From positions 3,189,648-3,253,647 of the forward strand of contig NZ_CH724131.1 of assembly GCF_000152725.1 (NCBI RefSeq): DNA of 64,000 nucleotides, written 5' to 3'. Positions 9,312 to 19,188 of the stretch are shown piece after piece. The position numbers and the translations under genes are program-made. The stretch comes from Pseudooceanicola batsensis HTCC2597. GTDB lineage: Bacteria; Pseudomonadota; Alphaproteobacteria; Rhodobacterales; Rhodobacteraceae. Each line of letters opens with the position of its first letter. Positions within the stretch are counted from its first letter, which is position 1. The notes below the pieces were generated by a model that saw only the letters and a program-made list of their open reading frames with translations, did not search any database and was not told where the DNA came from.

Positions 9312-9974
9312 ATGATCCGGCGCGCCCTCCCGCTTCTCGCTCTGCTTGGCACGGCCCTCTCAGCCGGGGGGCTCGGGGCGCATCCGCATGTCTTCGTCGA
9401 TACCGGCCTGACCCTTCATCTCGACGACGAGGCGCGGATCGAGGCCGTCGACGTGACCTGGGCCTACGACGAGTTCTATTCCCTGCTGGTGCTCCAGGAC
9501 ATGGGGCTCGACCCGGATGCGGACGGCGTTCTCACGCCCGATGAACTGCGCCAGGTCGAAGGATGGGACATGAAGTGGGTCGAGGGCTACGAGGGCGATC
9601 TCTACCTCGAGGGGCCGCAGGACGGAGCAGTCGCGCTCGGCCCGCCGGTCCCGCTCGAGACGCGCGTGGTCGAGGGGCGGCTGATCTCTGTCCATCGCCG
9701 CCCCGTCGAGCCGGCCGCCGATGCCGCGACCGCCGTCCTGCAGGCCTACGACCCCGAGTTCTACACCGCCTACGATCTGACCCTCGGCGTCCGGATCGCG
9801 GGCGACGCGGCGAACCCGCTCTGCACGGTCAATATCGACAAGCCGGACGAGAACGAGGCCTATCGCGAAGCGAGGGACGTGATGAAGGACTTTCCCGAAG
9901 ATGCCGTCGGGGTCCCGCTGCTGGGCCATGTCTTCGCCGAGACGGTCACGCTGACATGCCAGCCCGCCGGGTGA
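9312..9974 (+). CDS. DUF1007 family periplasmic protein, partner of Ni/Co exporter
   Basis: A 220-residue exported protein with a signal peptide ending GLGA before HPHVFVDTG. The HPHVFVD motif directly after the cleavage site is the hallmark of DUF1007; once the signal is removed it may offer His ligands for a metal. An acidic segment [13 protein letters not shown] resembles an EF-hand loop. It overlaps the downstream exporter gene by 19 bases. DUF1007 genes are commonly paired with NicO/RcnA-type nickel-cobalt exporters, so a role in periplasmic metal delivery or sensing is likely but not demonstrated here. Confidence 0.85.
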   Translation: MIRRALPLLALLGTALSAGGLGAHPHVFVDTGLTLHLDDEARIEAVDVTWAYDEFYSLLVLQDMGLDPDADGVLTPDELRQVEGWDMKWVEGYEGDLYLEGPQDGAVALGPPVPLETRVVEGRLISVHRRPVEPAADAATAVLQAYDPEFYTAYDLTLGVRIAGDAANPLCTVNIDKPDENEAYREARDVMKDFPEDAVGVPLLGHVFAETVTLTCQPAG

Positions 9975-10885
9975 TCCTCGCCCTACCGCTGGTCCTCGTG
10001 CTCGGGGTCGCGGCGTGGCTCTGGCTGGGGGGCGGGCTGGACTCCGTCGCGCGATGGGCGGCCGAGGGGCAGCGCGACGCGCAGAACGCGCTCGCCCGGA
10101 CGCTGCGCGCGCTGCGGCAGGGCGAGGCGGGGGCCGTCGCGGGGCTGCTCGGCCTGTGTTTCCTCTACGGCGTCTTCCATGCGGCGGGGCCGGGCCACGG
10201 CAAGATCCTGATCGGGGGCTACGGGGTGGGCCGTCAGGTGGCGGCGGCACGGCTGGCCGGGCTGGCGCTGGCCTCGAGCCTGGCGCAGTCGGCGACGGCG
10301 GTCCTGCTGGTGCTGGCCGGCATCGGCGCCCTGCAATGGACGCGCACGCAGGTCACCGGCCTTGCGGACGGCACGCTCAACCTGCTGTCCTACGTGGCCA
10401 TCGCGCTGGTCGGGCTGTGGCTGGCCGCCCGCGGCCTGCGAAGCCTGTGGCGACTTCGGAGCCGACCGGGCCACGATCACGATCACGATCATGGTCATGG
10501 CCACCATCACTGCGATACCTGCCATGCCCATGGTCCGACCCCGGAAGAAGCCGCCCGCACGCGCAGCCTGCGCGATGCGCTCGTCCTGATCGGCGCGGTC
10601 GCGATCCGGCCCTGCACCGGCGCGCTCTTCCTGCTGATTGTCGCGTGGCGCATGCAGTTGCTGGCGGCGGGGATCGCCGGCGCATTCGCCATGGGTCTGG
10701 GGGTGGCGACGGTAACGGTGGCGGCGGCCCTCGCCTCGGTCTGGCTGCGCCGGTCCTCGCTGGACCGGATACGCGCCGCTCTGCCCGATGCTGCCATGGC
10801 CGCCCGCGCCGGCGCGCTGACCGAACTGGCGGCCGGCCTGCTGGTCTTCGCGCTCGCCCTCTCCATGGCCGCCCGGCTGGGCTGA
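9956..10885 (+). CDS. Nickel/cobalt exporter, NicO/RcnA-like
   Basis: A 309-residue polytopic membrane protein with six or so helices. The first conserved helix carries HAAGPGHGK and a later one has [10 protein letters not shown], both diagnostic for the NicO/RcnA family of Ni2+/Co2+ exporters. Between them is a metal-binding cytoplasmic or periplasmic loop of alternating His and Asp ([13 protein letters not shown]) followed by CDTCHAHG. The ATG at 9956 lies inside the end of the DUF1007 gene (19-base overlap), so the two are translated together. The likely role is efflux of excess nickel or cobalt; exact specificity is unknown. Confidence 0.9.
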   Translation: MPARRVILALPLVLVLGVAAWLWLGGGLDSVARWAAEGQRDAQNALARTLRALRQGEAGAVAGLLGLCFLYGVFHAAGPGHGKILIGGYGVGRQVAAARLAGLALASSLAQSATAVLLVLAGIGALQWTRTQVTGLADGTLNLLSYVAIALVGLWLAARGLRSLWRLRSRPGHDHDHDHGHGHHHCDTCHAHGPTPEEAARTRSLRDALVLIGAVAIRPCTGALFLLIVAWRMQLLAAGIAGAFAMGLGVATVTVAAALASVWLRRSSLDRIRAALPDAAMAARAGALTELAAGLLVFALALSMAARLG

Positions 10886-10955
10886 GCCCGCAACGGCGCG
10901 CTTGCACCCGCAGTCGGGGCCTTGCCCGTGGCCCGGCCCGGGCGTAATGGGGATC

Positions 10956-12362
10956 ATGACACCCAAGCCCGATATCCGCAGCCACATCCGGCCGCTGCTG
11001 GCGCTCGGCCTGCCGCTGATCGGCAGCCACGTGGCGCAGTTCGCGATCACGCTGACGGATACCCTCATGCTGGGCTGGTACGATGTCTCGGCCCTGGCGG
11101 CGCAGGTGCTCGCCGGCGGCTTCTTCTTCGTGATCTTCATCACCGGGTCGGGGTTTGCATGGGCCGTCACGCCGGTCGTGGCCGAGGCCGAGGGCCGGGG
11201 CGACACCACCCAGGCCCGCCGCGCCACCCGGATGGCGCTCTGGCTGGTTGCCATCTACACGGTGCTGATGCTGCCGCTCATGTATCTGAGCGAAGGGCTG
11301 TTCCTGGCGATCGGACAGGAGCCCGAGATCGCGGCGCTCGGCGGGACGTACCTCGCCATCGCGGGGCTGGGGCTGCTGCCCGCCAACGTCGTCATGGTGT
11401 TCAAGAGCTTTCTCTCGGCGTTGGAGCGCACGCGGGTCATCCTGTGGGTCACGCTGGCGGCGGTGGTGGCCAACGCCGGGTTCAACGGCGTGCTGATCTT
11501 CGGCCATCTCGGGTTTCCGGAACTGGGGATCCGAGGGGCCGCCATCGCCTCGGTCGCGACGCAGCTGGTCTCGATGCTGCTTCTGATCGCCTATATCCAG
11601 CGCCGGCTGCCGGAACACACCCTGTTCCAGCGCATGTGGCGGCCGGACTGGGACTCGTTCCGGCAGGTCTTCGGCCTTGGCGTCCCGATCGGCCTGACCA
11701 CGCTGGCCGAGGTGGGGCTGTTCTCGGCCTCGTCTGTCATGCTCGGCTGGCTGGGCGAGATCCCGCTGGCGGCGCATGGCATCGCGCTGCAGATCGCCTC
11801 GCTGACCTTCATGATCCATCTCGGCCTGTCCAACGCCGCCACGATCCGCGTGGGCCGGACGATGGGCCGGCGCGACTGGACCGCGCTGCGCGACGGCGCG
11901 ATCGCGTCGATCCTGCTCTCCATGGTGGCGGCGGTGCTGACCATCGTGCTGTTCCTGTCGATGCCCGCCACGCTGATCGGCCTCTTCCTCGATCCCGACG
12001 ACCCGCAGCGCGAGGCGGTCATCGCCATCGGCGTCGCGCTGCTGATCGCCGCGGCGCTCTTCCAGCTGGTGGATGCGGCGCAGGTCATGGCCATCGGCAT
12101 CCTGCGCGGCGTGCAGGAGACGCGCGTGCCCATGTACATCGCGACGGTCAGCTATTGGCTGATCGGCCTGCCGGTGGCCTACGGTTTCGGATTTCCGCTC
12201 GGCCTCGGTGGCGTCGGCGTCTGGCTGGGGCTGGCCGCGGGGCTGGCGGTGGCGGCGGTCCTGCTGAACCTGTGGTTCTGGCGCCAGGTGCTGCCGCGCC
12301 TGTCGGTCGATCCGCCCGAAGACCCCGAGGTCCCGCCGCTCAAGCCATTCCCCGCTCCCTGA
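10956..12362 (+). CDS. MATE family efflux transporter
   Basis: A 468-residue, 12-helix multidrug and toxin extrusion carrier, probably driven by Na+ or H+. The first helix pair contains LGLPLIGSHVAQFAITLTD, and the second half repeats the fold, with the duplicated motif LGVPIGLTTLAEVGLF. I chose the ATG at 10956 (GGGGA immediately upstream); another ATG three codons earlier is equally in frame. The gene ends in a 23-base tail-to-tail overlap with the next, minus-strand gene. The substrate cannot be told from sequence; metabolites and cationic drugs are typical of the family. Confidence 0.9.
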   Translation: MTPKPDIRSHIRPLLALGLPLIGSHVAQFAITLTDTLMLGWYDVSALAAQVLAGGFFFVIFITGSGFAWAVTPVVAEAEGRGDTTQARRATRMALWLVAIYTVLMLPLMYLSEGLFLAIGQEPEIAALGGTYLAIAGLGLLPANVVMVFKSFLSALERTRVILWVTLAAVVANAGFNGVLIFGHLGFPELGIRGAAIASVATQLVSMLLLIAYIQRRLPEHTLFQRMWRPDWDSFRQVFGLGVPIGLTTLAEVGLFSASSVMLGWLGEIPLAAHGIALQIASLTFMIHLGLSNAATIRVGRTMGRRDWTALRDGAIASILLSMVAAVLTIVLFLSMPATLIGLFLDPDDPQREAVIAIGVALLIAAALFQLVDAAQVMAIGILRGVQETRVPMYIATVSYWLIGLPVAYGFGFPLGLGGVGVWLGLAAGLAVAAVLLNLWFWRQVLPRLSVDPPEDPEVPPLKPFPAP

Positions 12363-12753
12363 GCGTGCGGTCGGCCTTTTTTCGGACGAGGATCGTGCGC
12401 AGGTCGTGCATCGCGAGCAGCAGCGCGTCCGTCACCTGGTCCAGTTCGTGATCCGTCGCCTTGGACTGCGCCCAATGTGCGGTCTGGTTCAGGGTGTCGA
12501 CGGTGCGATGGATGTCGTCGATGTCGCGCGCCGACATGACCGCCAGCCGATCGGCCATCCATTCCTCGATCGCCGCGATATCCTCTGGCGAGAGGTCCCG
12601 GTCGCCGTGAGGCTTGATCTCGCCGTTCCGGATATTCGCCACGGCGATCTGATCCAGTTCGATCCGGCGGGCGCGGTCGGCGGCGAGGACCCGGAAGACG
12701 AAGGCGCCGTTGTCGCGGACGCGGAAGTAGTACGGGGGCAGTTCGGTCGCCAT
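12340..12753 (-). CDS. Conserved hypothetical protein, 137 residues
   Basis: I do not recognise a named family. The product starts MATELPPYYFRVRDNGAFVF, looks soluble and mainly helical, with a charged C-terminal half containing DIDDIHRTVDTLNQTAHWAQ and the basic tail VRKKADRTLRERG. The ATG at 12753 is preceded by GGGAGGAG with a 6-base spacer, strong evidence for translation. It overlaps the end of the MATE gene tail-to-tail. No signal peptide or membrane segment is seen. Confidence 0.75.
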   Translation of the reverse strand: MATELPPYYFRVRDNGAFVFRVLAADRARRIELDQIAVANIRNGEIKPHGDRDLSPEDIAAIEEWMADRLAVMSARDIDDIHRTVDTLNQTAHWAQSKATDHELDQVTDALLLAMHDLRTILVRKKADRTLRERGMA

Positions 12754-12874
12754 CACGGCTCCTCCCGCGCGGGGCCGGGCCTCGGCGGCAGCGAGCCCCC
12801 GGACTGATCGTCGGCCCGAGAGGCGGCCGGACCCGCCGGTGCCGCCCAGGCGGCCCGACCTCCCGCCCAGGGCA

Positions 12875-14113
<1,239 letters not shown>

Positions 14114-14163
14114 TCATAGAAGCAAAGCACCGGGCTCTCAAGCGGGTTCGGCGGAGGGAACCG

Positions 14164-14565
14164 ATGATGGACGACGACACCAGCGGCTGGTACGGCGCCG
14201 ACAGCGCGACATTCGGGGACCGCCTCGCCGCGGCCCGCGAGGCTGCCGAGATGACGCAGGGCGAACTGGCGAAACGGCTCGGCGTCAAGCTGTCAACGCT
14301 CCGCGGATGGGAGAACGACCTGTCCGAACCGCGCGCCAACCGGCTCCAGATGCTCAGCGGCCTGCTGTCGGTTTCCCTGTCGTGGCTGCTGACCGGCGAA
14401 GGCGACGGGGTGCAAGCCCCGGGCGAGGGCGCCGACCTTCCCGGCGACGTGATGGCGATCCTGGCCGAACTGCGCGAGCTGCGGACGGATCTCGATGCCA
14501 AGGTGGACCGGCTAGGCGTGCTGGAAAAGCGCCTGCGGACAAAGCTGAAAGAGGACGCCGGATGA
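14164..14565 (+). CDS. XRE-family transcriptional regulator
   Basis: A 133-residue protein with a helix-turn-helix of the Cro/CI type at about residues 17-72 (FGDRLAAAREAAEMTQGEL, then LGVKLSTLRGWEND). The C-terminal part is a short helix rich in charged residues (about 95-130) that could form a coiled coil for dimerisation. GGAGGG precedes the ATG. The last codons overlap the start of sdhE (GATGA), so both come from one transcript. The target is unknown; autoregulation of this small operon is a reasonable guess. Confidence 0.88.
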   Translation: MMDDDTSGWYGADSATFGDRLAAAREAAEMTQGELAKRLGVKLSTLRGWENDLSEPRANRLQMLSGLLSVSLSWLLTGEGDGVQAPGEGADLPGDVMAILAELRELRTDLDAKVDRLGVLEKRLRTKLKEDAG

Positions 14566-14846
14566 CGGACGAACCGCGCGACATCAGGTTGCGCCGCATG
14601 CGCATGCGCTCCATGCGGCGGGGCATGAAGGAGATGGACATCCTTCTGATGCGGTTCGCCGAGGCGCATCTGGCGGCGCTGAGCGATCCGGAACTGGATA
14701 TCTACGACGAGATACTGGGCCGCAACGACCAGGATCTCTATCGCTGGATCACGGGCCAGGCGGAACCGCCTGCGCCGCTGGCGCAGGTGATCGCCCGTAT
14801 CGCCGCCGCTGCCGAAAACGATCCGGTGGCCAAAAGACCCGCCTGA
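14562..14846 (+). CDS. sdhE: FAD assembly factor SdhE (succinate dehydrogenase assembly factor 2)
   Basis: A 94-residue protein of the SdhE/SdhAF2 (DUF339) family that helps attach FAD covalently to SdhA. The family motif is visible as RRGMKEMDILLMRFAE (the conserved R-G-x-x-E-x-D), and the second conserved part is DEILGRNDQDLYRWITG. The start is fixed by the ATG that overlaps the stop of the XRE gene by 4 bases. The sdh genes are not in this window, which is common for this gene. Confidence 0.92.
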   Translation: MTDEPRDIRLRRMRMRSMRRGMKEMDILLMRFAEAHLAALSDPELDIYDEILGRNDQDLYRWITGQAEPPAPLAQVIARIAAAAENDPVAKRPA

Positions 14847-14909
14847 CTTAACGGTTTTTTCGGCTTTTTCCGCCAATGTCCGGTCCGAGCAGCAAGTGAC
14901 GGAACGGAT

Positions 14910-15416
14910 ATGATGATCTCTATGCACGAACCCGCGGCGCTACCCGCAGGCCAACAGGCGTTTCTGGCGTCCTATCTCGATGCGCTTTCCCTGGTGGAGC
15001 GTTTGCACCGGCTTCTCCTGGACGTGATCAAGGATGAATTCGAACGCACCGGCGTGTTGGAGGTCAACGCCGTGCAGGCCCTGCTTCTCTTCAACATCGG
15101 CGAGAACGAGGTCACGGCGGGCGAACTCAAGACCCGCGGCTACTACCAGGGCTCCAACGTCAGCTACAATCTCAAGAAGCTTGTCGAGATGGGCTACATG
15201 CATCACCAGAGATGCGAAATCGACCGCCGCTCCGTCCGGGTCCGGCTGACCGCCAAGGGGCGCGAGGTCCGGAACACCGTGGCCGGGCTGTTCCGCCGCC
15301 ATGCCTCGGAACTGGGCGAGCGGGAGATCGTGGATATCGGTGGCATCGACCTCATCACCGCCTCGCTCCGGCGCGTGGAGCGGTACTGGTCGGACCAGAT
15401 CCGGTACATCTATTGA
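14910..15416 (+). CDS. ldtR: MarR-like winged-helix regulator, LdtR type
   Basis: A 168-residue winged-helix protein. The highly conserved segment TRGYYQGSNVSYNLKKLVEM in the recognition region and the LTAKGREVRN wing match the LdtR branch of MarR regulators found across alphaproteobacteria, which in Liberibacter and Rhizobiales control L,D-transpeptidase and stress genes. Three Met codons lie close together at the 5' end; I use the first (14910). No L,D-transpeptidase gene is in the window. It is preceded by T-rich sequence after sdhE and appears to be transcribed alone. Confidence 0.8.
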   Translation: MMISMHEPAALPAGQQAFLASYLDALSLVERLHRLLLDVIKDEFERTGVLEVNAVQALLLFNIGENEVTAGELKTRGYYQGSNVSYNLKKLVEMGYMHHQRCEIDRRSVRVRLTAKGREVRNTVAGLFRRHASELGEREIVDIGGIDLITASLRRVERYWSDQIRYIY

Positions 15417-15658
15417 CCGGCCGTCGCCCGGCTGCCGCGACCGCTCTCTCCGGGTCGGTGTCCGTCCGGAGCGTCCTCGGGCCCGGTTCTGGGCCCGCAG
15501 CCAGCAATGCCGCCCTCGGGGTCGGGGGGGACGTGAGTGAATGGCCACGGGACTGGGCCGGGCGAACCCCTTTCGAACCGCCCGTGCGTCGCCGCGGCCC
15601 CCCGTTCTGCCTCTCCGGGAGGCGACGGCGGACGCCCGCAGCCCGCGCAACGCTCAGC

Positions 15659-16390
15659 TCAGTCGCCGCGCCGGGTCGGCGAAGCCCTCCCCTCCGCTTC
15701 GGAAACCGCGACCACCCGCAACTCCCGCAGCAGCTTGCGCACCATGGCGGCCTCGAAATCCGCGAATCCGCGGGCGGTTTCCAGAAAGGCATCCTCGCCC
15801 CGCAGGACGTAGGCCCGGAAATAGGCGACCAGCTCTCCGATTTCCGGCGACCGTCCCTCGCGCGCCGTCGGACCGGCCTCGCCGATGACCAGCGCGTTCA
15901 CCGTGACCCCGCGCAGCTCGGCCCCGACGCTGCCGGGCAGGGGGCCCACATTGGACTTCCCGTCGCCGGAGACGTCGATCACCCGCCGCCAGCACCCTCG
16001 CTGAGCCTGGACCTCGGCGCCGCCCCGCACCAGCGCCGACCCGATGGCGGTGGAGTAATCCGCCGCGACCCGACCGGTCCCGCGCAGGGTGGCGGCCACC
16101 GTTGCCAGCCCGGCGCTGTCCGCGACCTCCCGCCAGGGCGACAGGACGCGCTGGAAACCGGGTCCCGACCATTCCATCACGGCCAGCCGCACCGGCGCAT
16201 CCGGCATCGCCTCGAAGGCCGCGACCACGTCGGGATGCAGCAGCGCCGCCGCCAGCCCGTCGAGTTGCAGGCGATACTCCCGCTCATCGACCGAGCCGGA
16301 CACGTCCAGGGCGAGCAGCAGCGCCTGCCGACAGGCCGACTGGGCGCCCGCAGGCAGCGCGAGCAGCGCCAGGACGACAAGTGCCCTCAT
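15659..16390 (-). CDS. Exported DUF1194 vWA-like protein (second of a pair)
   Basis: A 243-residue DUF1194 protein with a signal peptide ending GAQS before ACRQALLLALDVSGSVDE. The vWA-type metal site motif DVSGSVD (DxSxS) follows the signal directly, and the family motif RVIDVSGDGKSN is in the middle. DUF1194 proteins are thought to bind a metal ion like integrin I-domains; no biochemical role is established. The ATG at 16390 overlaps the stop of the paralogous gene upstream by ATGA. The C-terminus is strongly basic. Confidence 0.85.
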   Translation of the reverse strand: MRALVVLALLALPAGAQSACRQALLLALDVSGSVDEREYRLQLDGLAAALLHPDVVAAFEAMPDAPVRLAVMEWSGPGFQRVLSPWREVADSAGLATVAATLRGTGRVAADYSTAIGSALVRGGAEVQAQRGCWRRVIDVSGDGKSNVGPLPGSVGAELRGVTVNALVIGEAGPTAREGRSPEIGELVAYFRAYVLRGEDAFLETARGFADFEAAMVRKLLRELRVVAVSEAEGRASPTRRGD

Positions 16391-17088
16391 CCCGGCGACC
16401 ATGCCGCCCCCCCGCTGGAGCCGACGACCATCCCGTTGATCTCGCGGAACAGTTTTCGGATCATTGCGCTTTCGAAATCCTCGAACCCGTCGGCGGTTTC
16501 GAGAAAGGCGCCGGGGCCGCGCAGAACCTCGCGCCGGTAGAAATCGACCACCTCGGCCTGCTTGCCCTGCACCACCAGTCCGTTCACGGTCACGCCGTCG
16601 AAGGGAAAGTGCATATAGGCGCTGACGGGCATGAAGCCCTCGTTGTTGATCCCGTCCCCCGAGACATCGACAACCTGCCGGGCGCAGCGCGGTCCGGTCT
16701 CCAGAACGCCGGCCGCATGCCCGAGCGCATAGCCGAGTGCGGTCGGGAACTCCTTGTACGATCGTTTCCATCCCCCGATCCGGGCGACGATTTCGTCCAT
16801 CGCCGCGGGGGTGTCCAGCACCGTCCAGTCCACCACGGTCGTCTGCTGATACCGCCCGCTCCATTCGAAGACATGCAGGACGACGTCGCCCGGCGCGCCG
16901 TCGAGTATCGCCGCGCGGATCGTCGGATGGTTCAGCGCCTGGGCCAGCCCGTCCCGCTGCAGGGCATAGTCGCTGCTGTCGACCGAAGCCGATACGTCGA
17001 GCGCGAGAACCAGGGCCAGGCGGCAGTCTGCCGCTGCGGCCCCGGCCATGAGGGCCAGGGCGGTCAGGCTCCCGGCGCAGCGGCTCAC
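16387..17088 (-). CDS. Exported DUF1194 vWA-like protein (first of a pair)
   Basis: A 233-residue paralogue of the next gene, with a signal peptide (cleavage near AAA before DCRLALVLALDVSASVD), the DxSxS metal motif, and QVVDVSGDGINNEG. I choose the GTG at 17088, which overlaps the stop codon of the glyoxalase gene (GTGA); a TTG just before it is the only other nearby option. The three genes glyoxalase, DUF1194-a and DUF1194-b are therefore one tightly coupled operon. Function is unknown; duplication in tandem suggests the two products may act together in the periplasm. Confidence 0.83.
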   Translation of the reverse strand: MSRCAGSLTALALMAGAAAADCRLALVLALDVSASVDSSDYALQRDGLAQALNHPTIRAAILDGAPGDVVLHVFEWSGRYQQTTVVDWTVLDTPAAMDEIVARIGGWKRSYKEFPTALGYALGHAAGVLETGPRCARQVVDVSGDGINNEGFMPVSAYMHFPFDGVTVNGLVVQGKQAEVVDFYRREVLRGPGAFLETADGFEDFESAMIRKLFREINGMVVGSSGGAAWSPG

Positions 17089-17513
17089 CAATGGCCCGTG
17101 TTCTCCATCGAGGCCCAGGGTTCAGCCGGATCCAGCGCGCTGCCCTCCTGCAGAAGCTCGACCGAGATGTTGTCCGGCGACCGGACGAAGGCCATGCGCC
17201 CGTCACGCGGCGGGCGGTTGATCGTCACGCCGTTGTCCATCAGGTGCTGGCACATCTCGTAGATATTGCCGACCGAATAGGCGAGATGCCCGAAATGGCG
17301 GCTGTCCGAGGGCAGCGCGTCGTCCCCGTCCCAGTTGTAGGTCAGTTCCACCGGGCACTCGTCCTGTTCCTCGGGGGCCATGAAGACCAGTGTGAAACGC
17401 CCCTGTTCGTGGTCGGTGCGGCGTATTTCCTTCAGGCCGAGAAGTTCGAAGAACGCCATGGTGCGTTCAAGGTCCTTCACCCGGACCATCGTATGCAGAT
17501 AACGGACTTTCAT
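17085..17513 (-). CDS. gloA: Lactoylglutathione lyase (glyoxalase I, VOC family)
   Basis: A 142-residue vicinal-oxygen-chelate enzyme. It starts MKVRYLHTMVRVKDLER with the first metal His, and shows VELTYNW, FGHLAYSVGNIYEMC and ISVELLQ, giving the His/Glu/His/Glu metal set of glyoxalase I. The reaction converts the methylglyoxal-glutathione hemithioacetal to S-lactoylglutathione. AGGAG precedes the ATG at 17513; an in-frame upstream extension is not supported. It is the first gene of an operon with two DUF1194 genes. Confidence 0.92.
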   Translation of the reverse strand: MKVRYLHTMVRVKDLERTMAFFELLGLKEIRRTDHEQGRFTLVFMAPEEQDECPVELTYNWDGDDALPSDSRHFGHLAYSVGNIYEMCQHLMDNGVTINRPPRDGRMAFVRSPDNISVELLQEGSALDPAEPWASMENTGHW

Positions 17514-17960
17514 GCTGGCTCCTGTGTGTCGGTCGCTGAGGCGAGGATAGACCCTCGCCCGCCGCTGTCGAGGGGCGGCGGCCCGGCGGAGGCAGGAATG
17601 CCGTCCCGGCCCCGGGCGAATCGGATCGCCATGAACGGGCCGAAGGGCGCCGGCTCGTGCTGAATGGCCGGGGCTGGCGAGCCTGCCGTCGCGCACGTGG
17701 CCCCGGTGCGGATCAGCCGGAGGCGAATGGGGCGCGCGCAACGGCGGTGGTTGTGGCCCACCAGATGGCCGGCCGGATCGGGATGTTCAGCAAAGAGCCC
17801 CCCGACAGCCCGCGGCATGGGTCCCCGCACGGCCTCAAAGCCGTCGATCGGCGCCTCCTGCGACGCAGATCGATTGTCCCGGCTCTCTGCGCTGGATGCG
17901 CCTCTCTGCATTCTGTAACGTCGGCGGTATCTTCTTCTGACTTCAAGGCGAGGCCCGCGC
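17514..17960. other. 447-bp gap without a recognisable gene, upstream of thyA
   Basis: Open frames here on both strands are Arg/Pro/Ala-rich and lack ribosome sites or recognisable motifs. The gap must hold the divergent promoters of gloA and thyA. Local inverted repeats occur (CCTCGCCCGCCGC near 17550) but nothing I can name. A decayed gene cannot be excluded. Confidence 0.5.
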
Positions 17961-18857
17961 ATGCGCCATCCCGAGTATCAATACCTCGATCTGCTCTCCC
18001 AAGTGCTGGAAAACGGCGACGAGCGCACCGACCGGACCGGGGTGGGCACGCGCTCGATCTTCGGGGCCATGGTGCGCTTTGACCTCTCCGAAGACACCGT
18101 GCCGATCCTCACGACCAAGCGCGTCTATTGGAAGACAGCCGTCAAGGAGATGCTGTGGTTCCTGACCGGGGGCACCAACATCCAGCCGCTCCTGCGTGAG
18201 AATGTCCGCATCTGGACGGACTGGCCGCTGGCGACCTACCGCCGCGAGACCGGCGAGGATATCGGGCAGGACGTTTTCGAACAGCGCATCCTCGAGGATG
18301 ACGCCTTCGCTGCACGTTGGGGCGAGCTCGGGCCCGTCTACGGCAAACAGTGGCGCCGTTGGCTGGGCTCGGACGGGAAGGAGCATGACCAGATCGCCGA
18401 CCTGGTCCGGACCCTCCGGGAGAACCCGGCGAGCCGCCGGATGCTTTTCCACGGGTGGAACGTGGCCGAGCTGGGGGGGATGGCGCTGCCGCCCTGTCAC
18501 ATGGTCTACCAGTACCACGTCACCACTGACGGGCGCCTGAACTGTCTTCTGTTTCAACGATCGGCAGACCTGCTGCTGGGGGCGCCTTTCAATTACGTCG
18601 GGGCAACCTCCTTGCAGTTGATGCTGGCCCAGCAGGCCGGACTGCGGCCGGGTGAACTGGTCTGGGTCGGCGGAGACGTTCATCTCTATCTCAACCACCT
18701 CGACCAGGCACGCGAACAGATGTCGCGCGAGCCGCGGCCTCTTCCTCGGATGAGACTTCTGCGCCAGGCCGAGAGCATCGACGGGTATCGGATCGAGGAT
18801 TTCGAGGTCGAGGGATATGCCCCCCATGCCGCGATCCGGGCGGAGGTCGCGGTGTAG
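17961..18857 (+). CDS. thyA: Thymidylate synthase, long form
   Basis: Makes dTMP from dUMP with methylene-tetrahydrofolate. The 298-residue protein has the active-site Cys179 in LPPCHMVYQYHV, the phosphate-binding Arg pair at 159-160, QRSAD at 199-203, and the C-terminal EGYAPHAAIRAEVAV. It carries the small-domain insertion (about residues 90-130, ETGEDIGQDVFEQRILEDD) of long-form enzymes such as that of Lactobacillus, absent from the E. coli enzyme. The usually conserved FNIASYALL after QRSxD reads FNYVGATSLQL here. Core catalytic residues are kept, so I expect it to be active. Confidence 0.93.
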   Translation: MRHPEYQYLDLLSQVLENGDERTDRTGVGTRSIFGAMVRFDLSEDTVPILTTKRVYWKTAVKEMLWFLTGGTNIQPLLRENVRIWTDWPLATYRRETGEDIGQDVFEQRILEDDAFAARWGELGPVYGKQWRRWLGSDGKEHDQIADLVRTLRENPASRRMLFHGWNVAELGGMALPPCHMVYQYHVTTDGRLNCLLFQRSADLLLGAPFNYVGATSLQLMLAQQAGLRPGELVWVGGDVHLYLNHLDQAREQMSREPRPLPRMRLLRQAESIDGYRIEDFEVEGYAPHAAIRAEVAV

Positions 18858-18975
18858 CGCGCGACCTGACGGTCAGGCGGCCCTTACGGGGAAGGATCGC
18901 CGCGCATGCTGCGCCGTGAAAACTGTCCGCAGGCGGCAAGCCGCCGGCATCTCCGATGAAACGCGAAAGCGCCGC

Positions 18976-19188
18976 TCACGAGTCGAGCTTGGTCAGCGCC
19001 CCCTCCTTGTGTGCCGCGATATGGTCGGTCTTGTCGCTCTCGATCTCGTATTGCGGCTCCTCCTTCGAGGCGCGGCGGCGATGACCCTTGTAGTCGAAAT
19101 CCGCCTCGTGGACCTTCACGATCCGGCCGCTGACACGGCCCGCCTCGGAATTCCAGCTGACGTGATCGTTCGTCGAAAACTTTGCCAT
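18976..19188 (-). CDS. DUF2945 (HVA1/TUDOR-like) small protein
   Basis: A 70-residue protein whose sequence, MAKFSTNDHVSWNSEAGRVS then GRIVKVH and the basic HRRRASKEEPQYEIESDKT, matches DUF2945, the 'hypervirulence-associated TUDOR domain' family. It is a small SH3/Tudor-like beta barrel of unknown role, often stress-related in bacteria and fungi. It is divergent from folA and convergent with thyA. Confidence 0.85.
   Translation of the reverse strand: MAKFSTNDHVSWNSEAGRVSGRIVKVHEADFDYKGHRRRASKEEPQYEIESDKTDHIAAHKEGALTKLDS

Noticed and set aside
17510-17962. Minus-strand open frame of 150 codons in the gloA-thyA gap
   Set aside because: Arg/Pro/Ala-rich, no ribosome site, ends on top of the gloA start; no sign of selection by eye.
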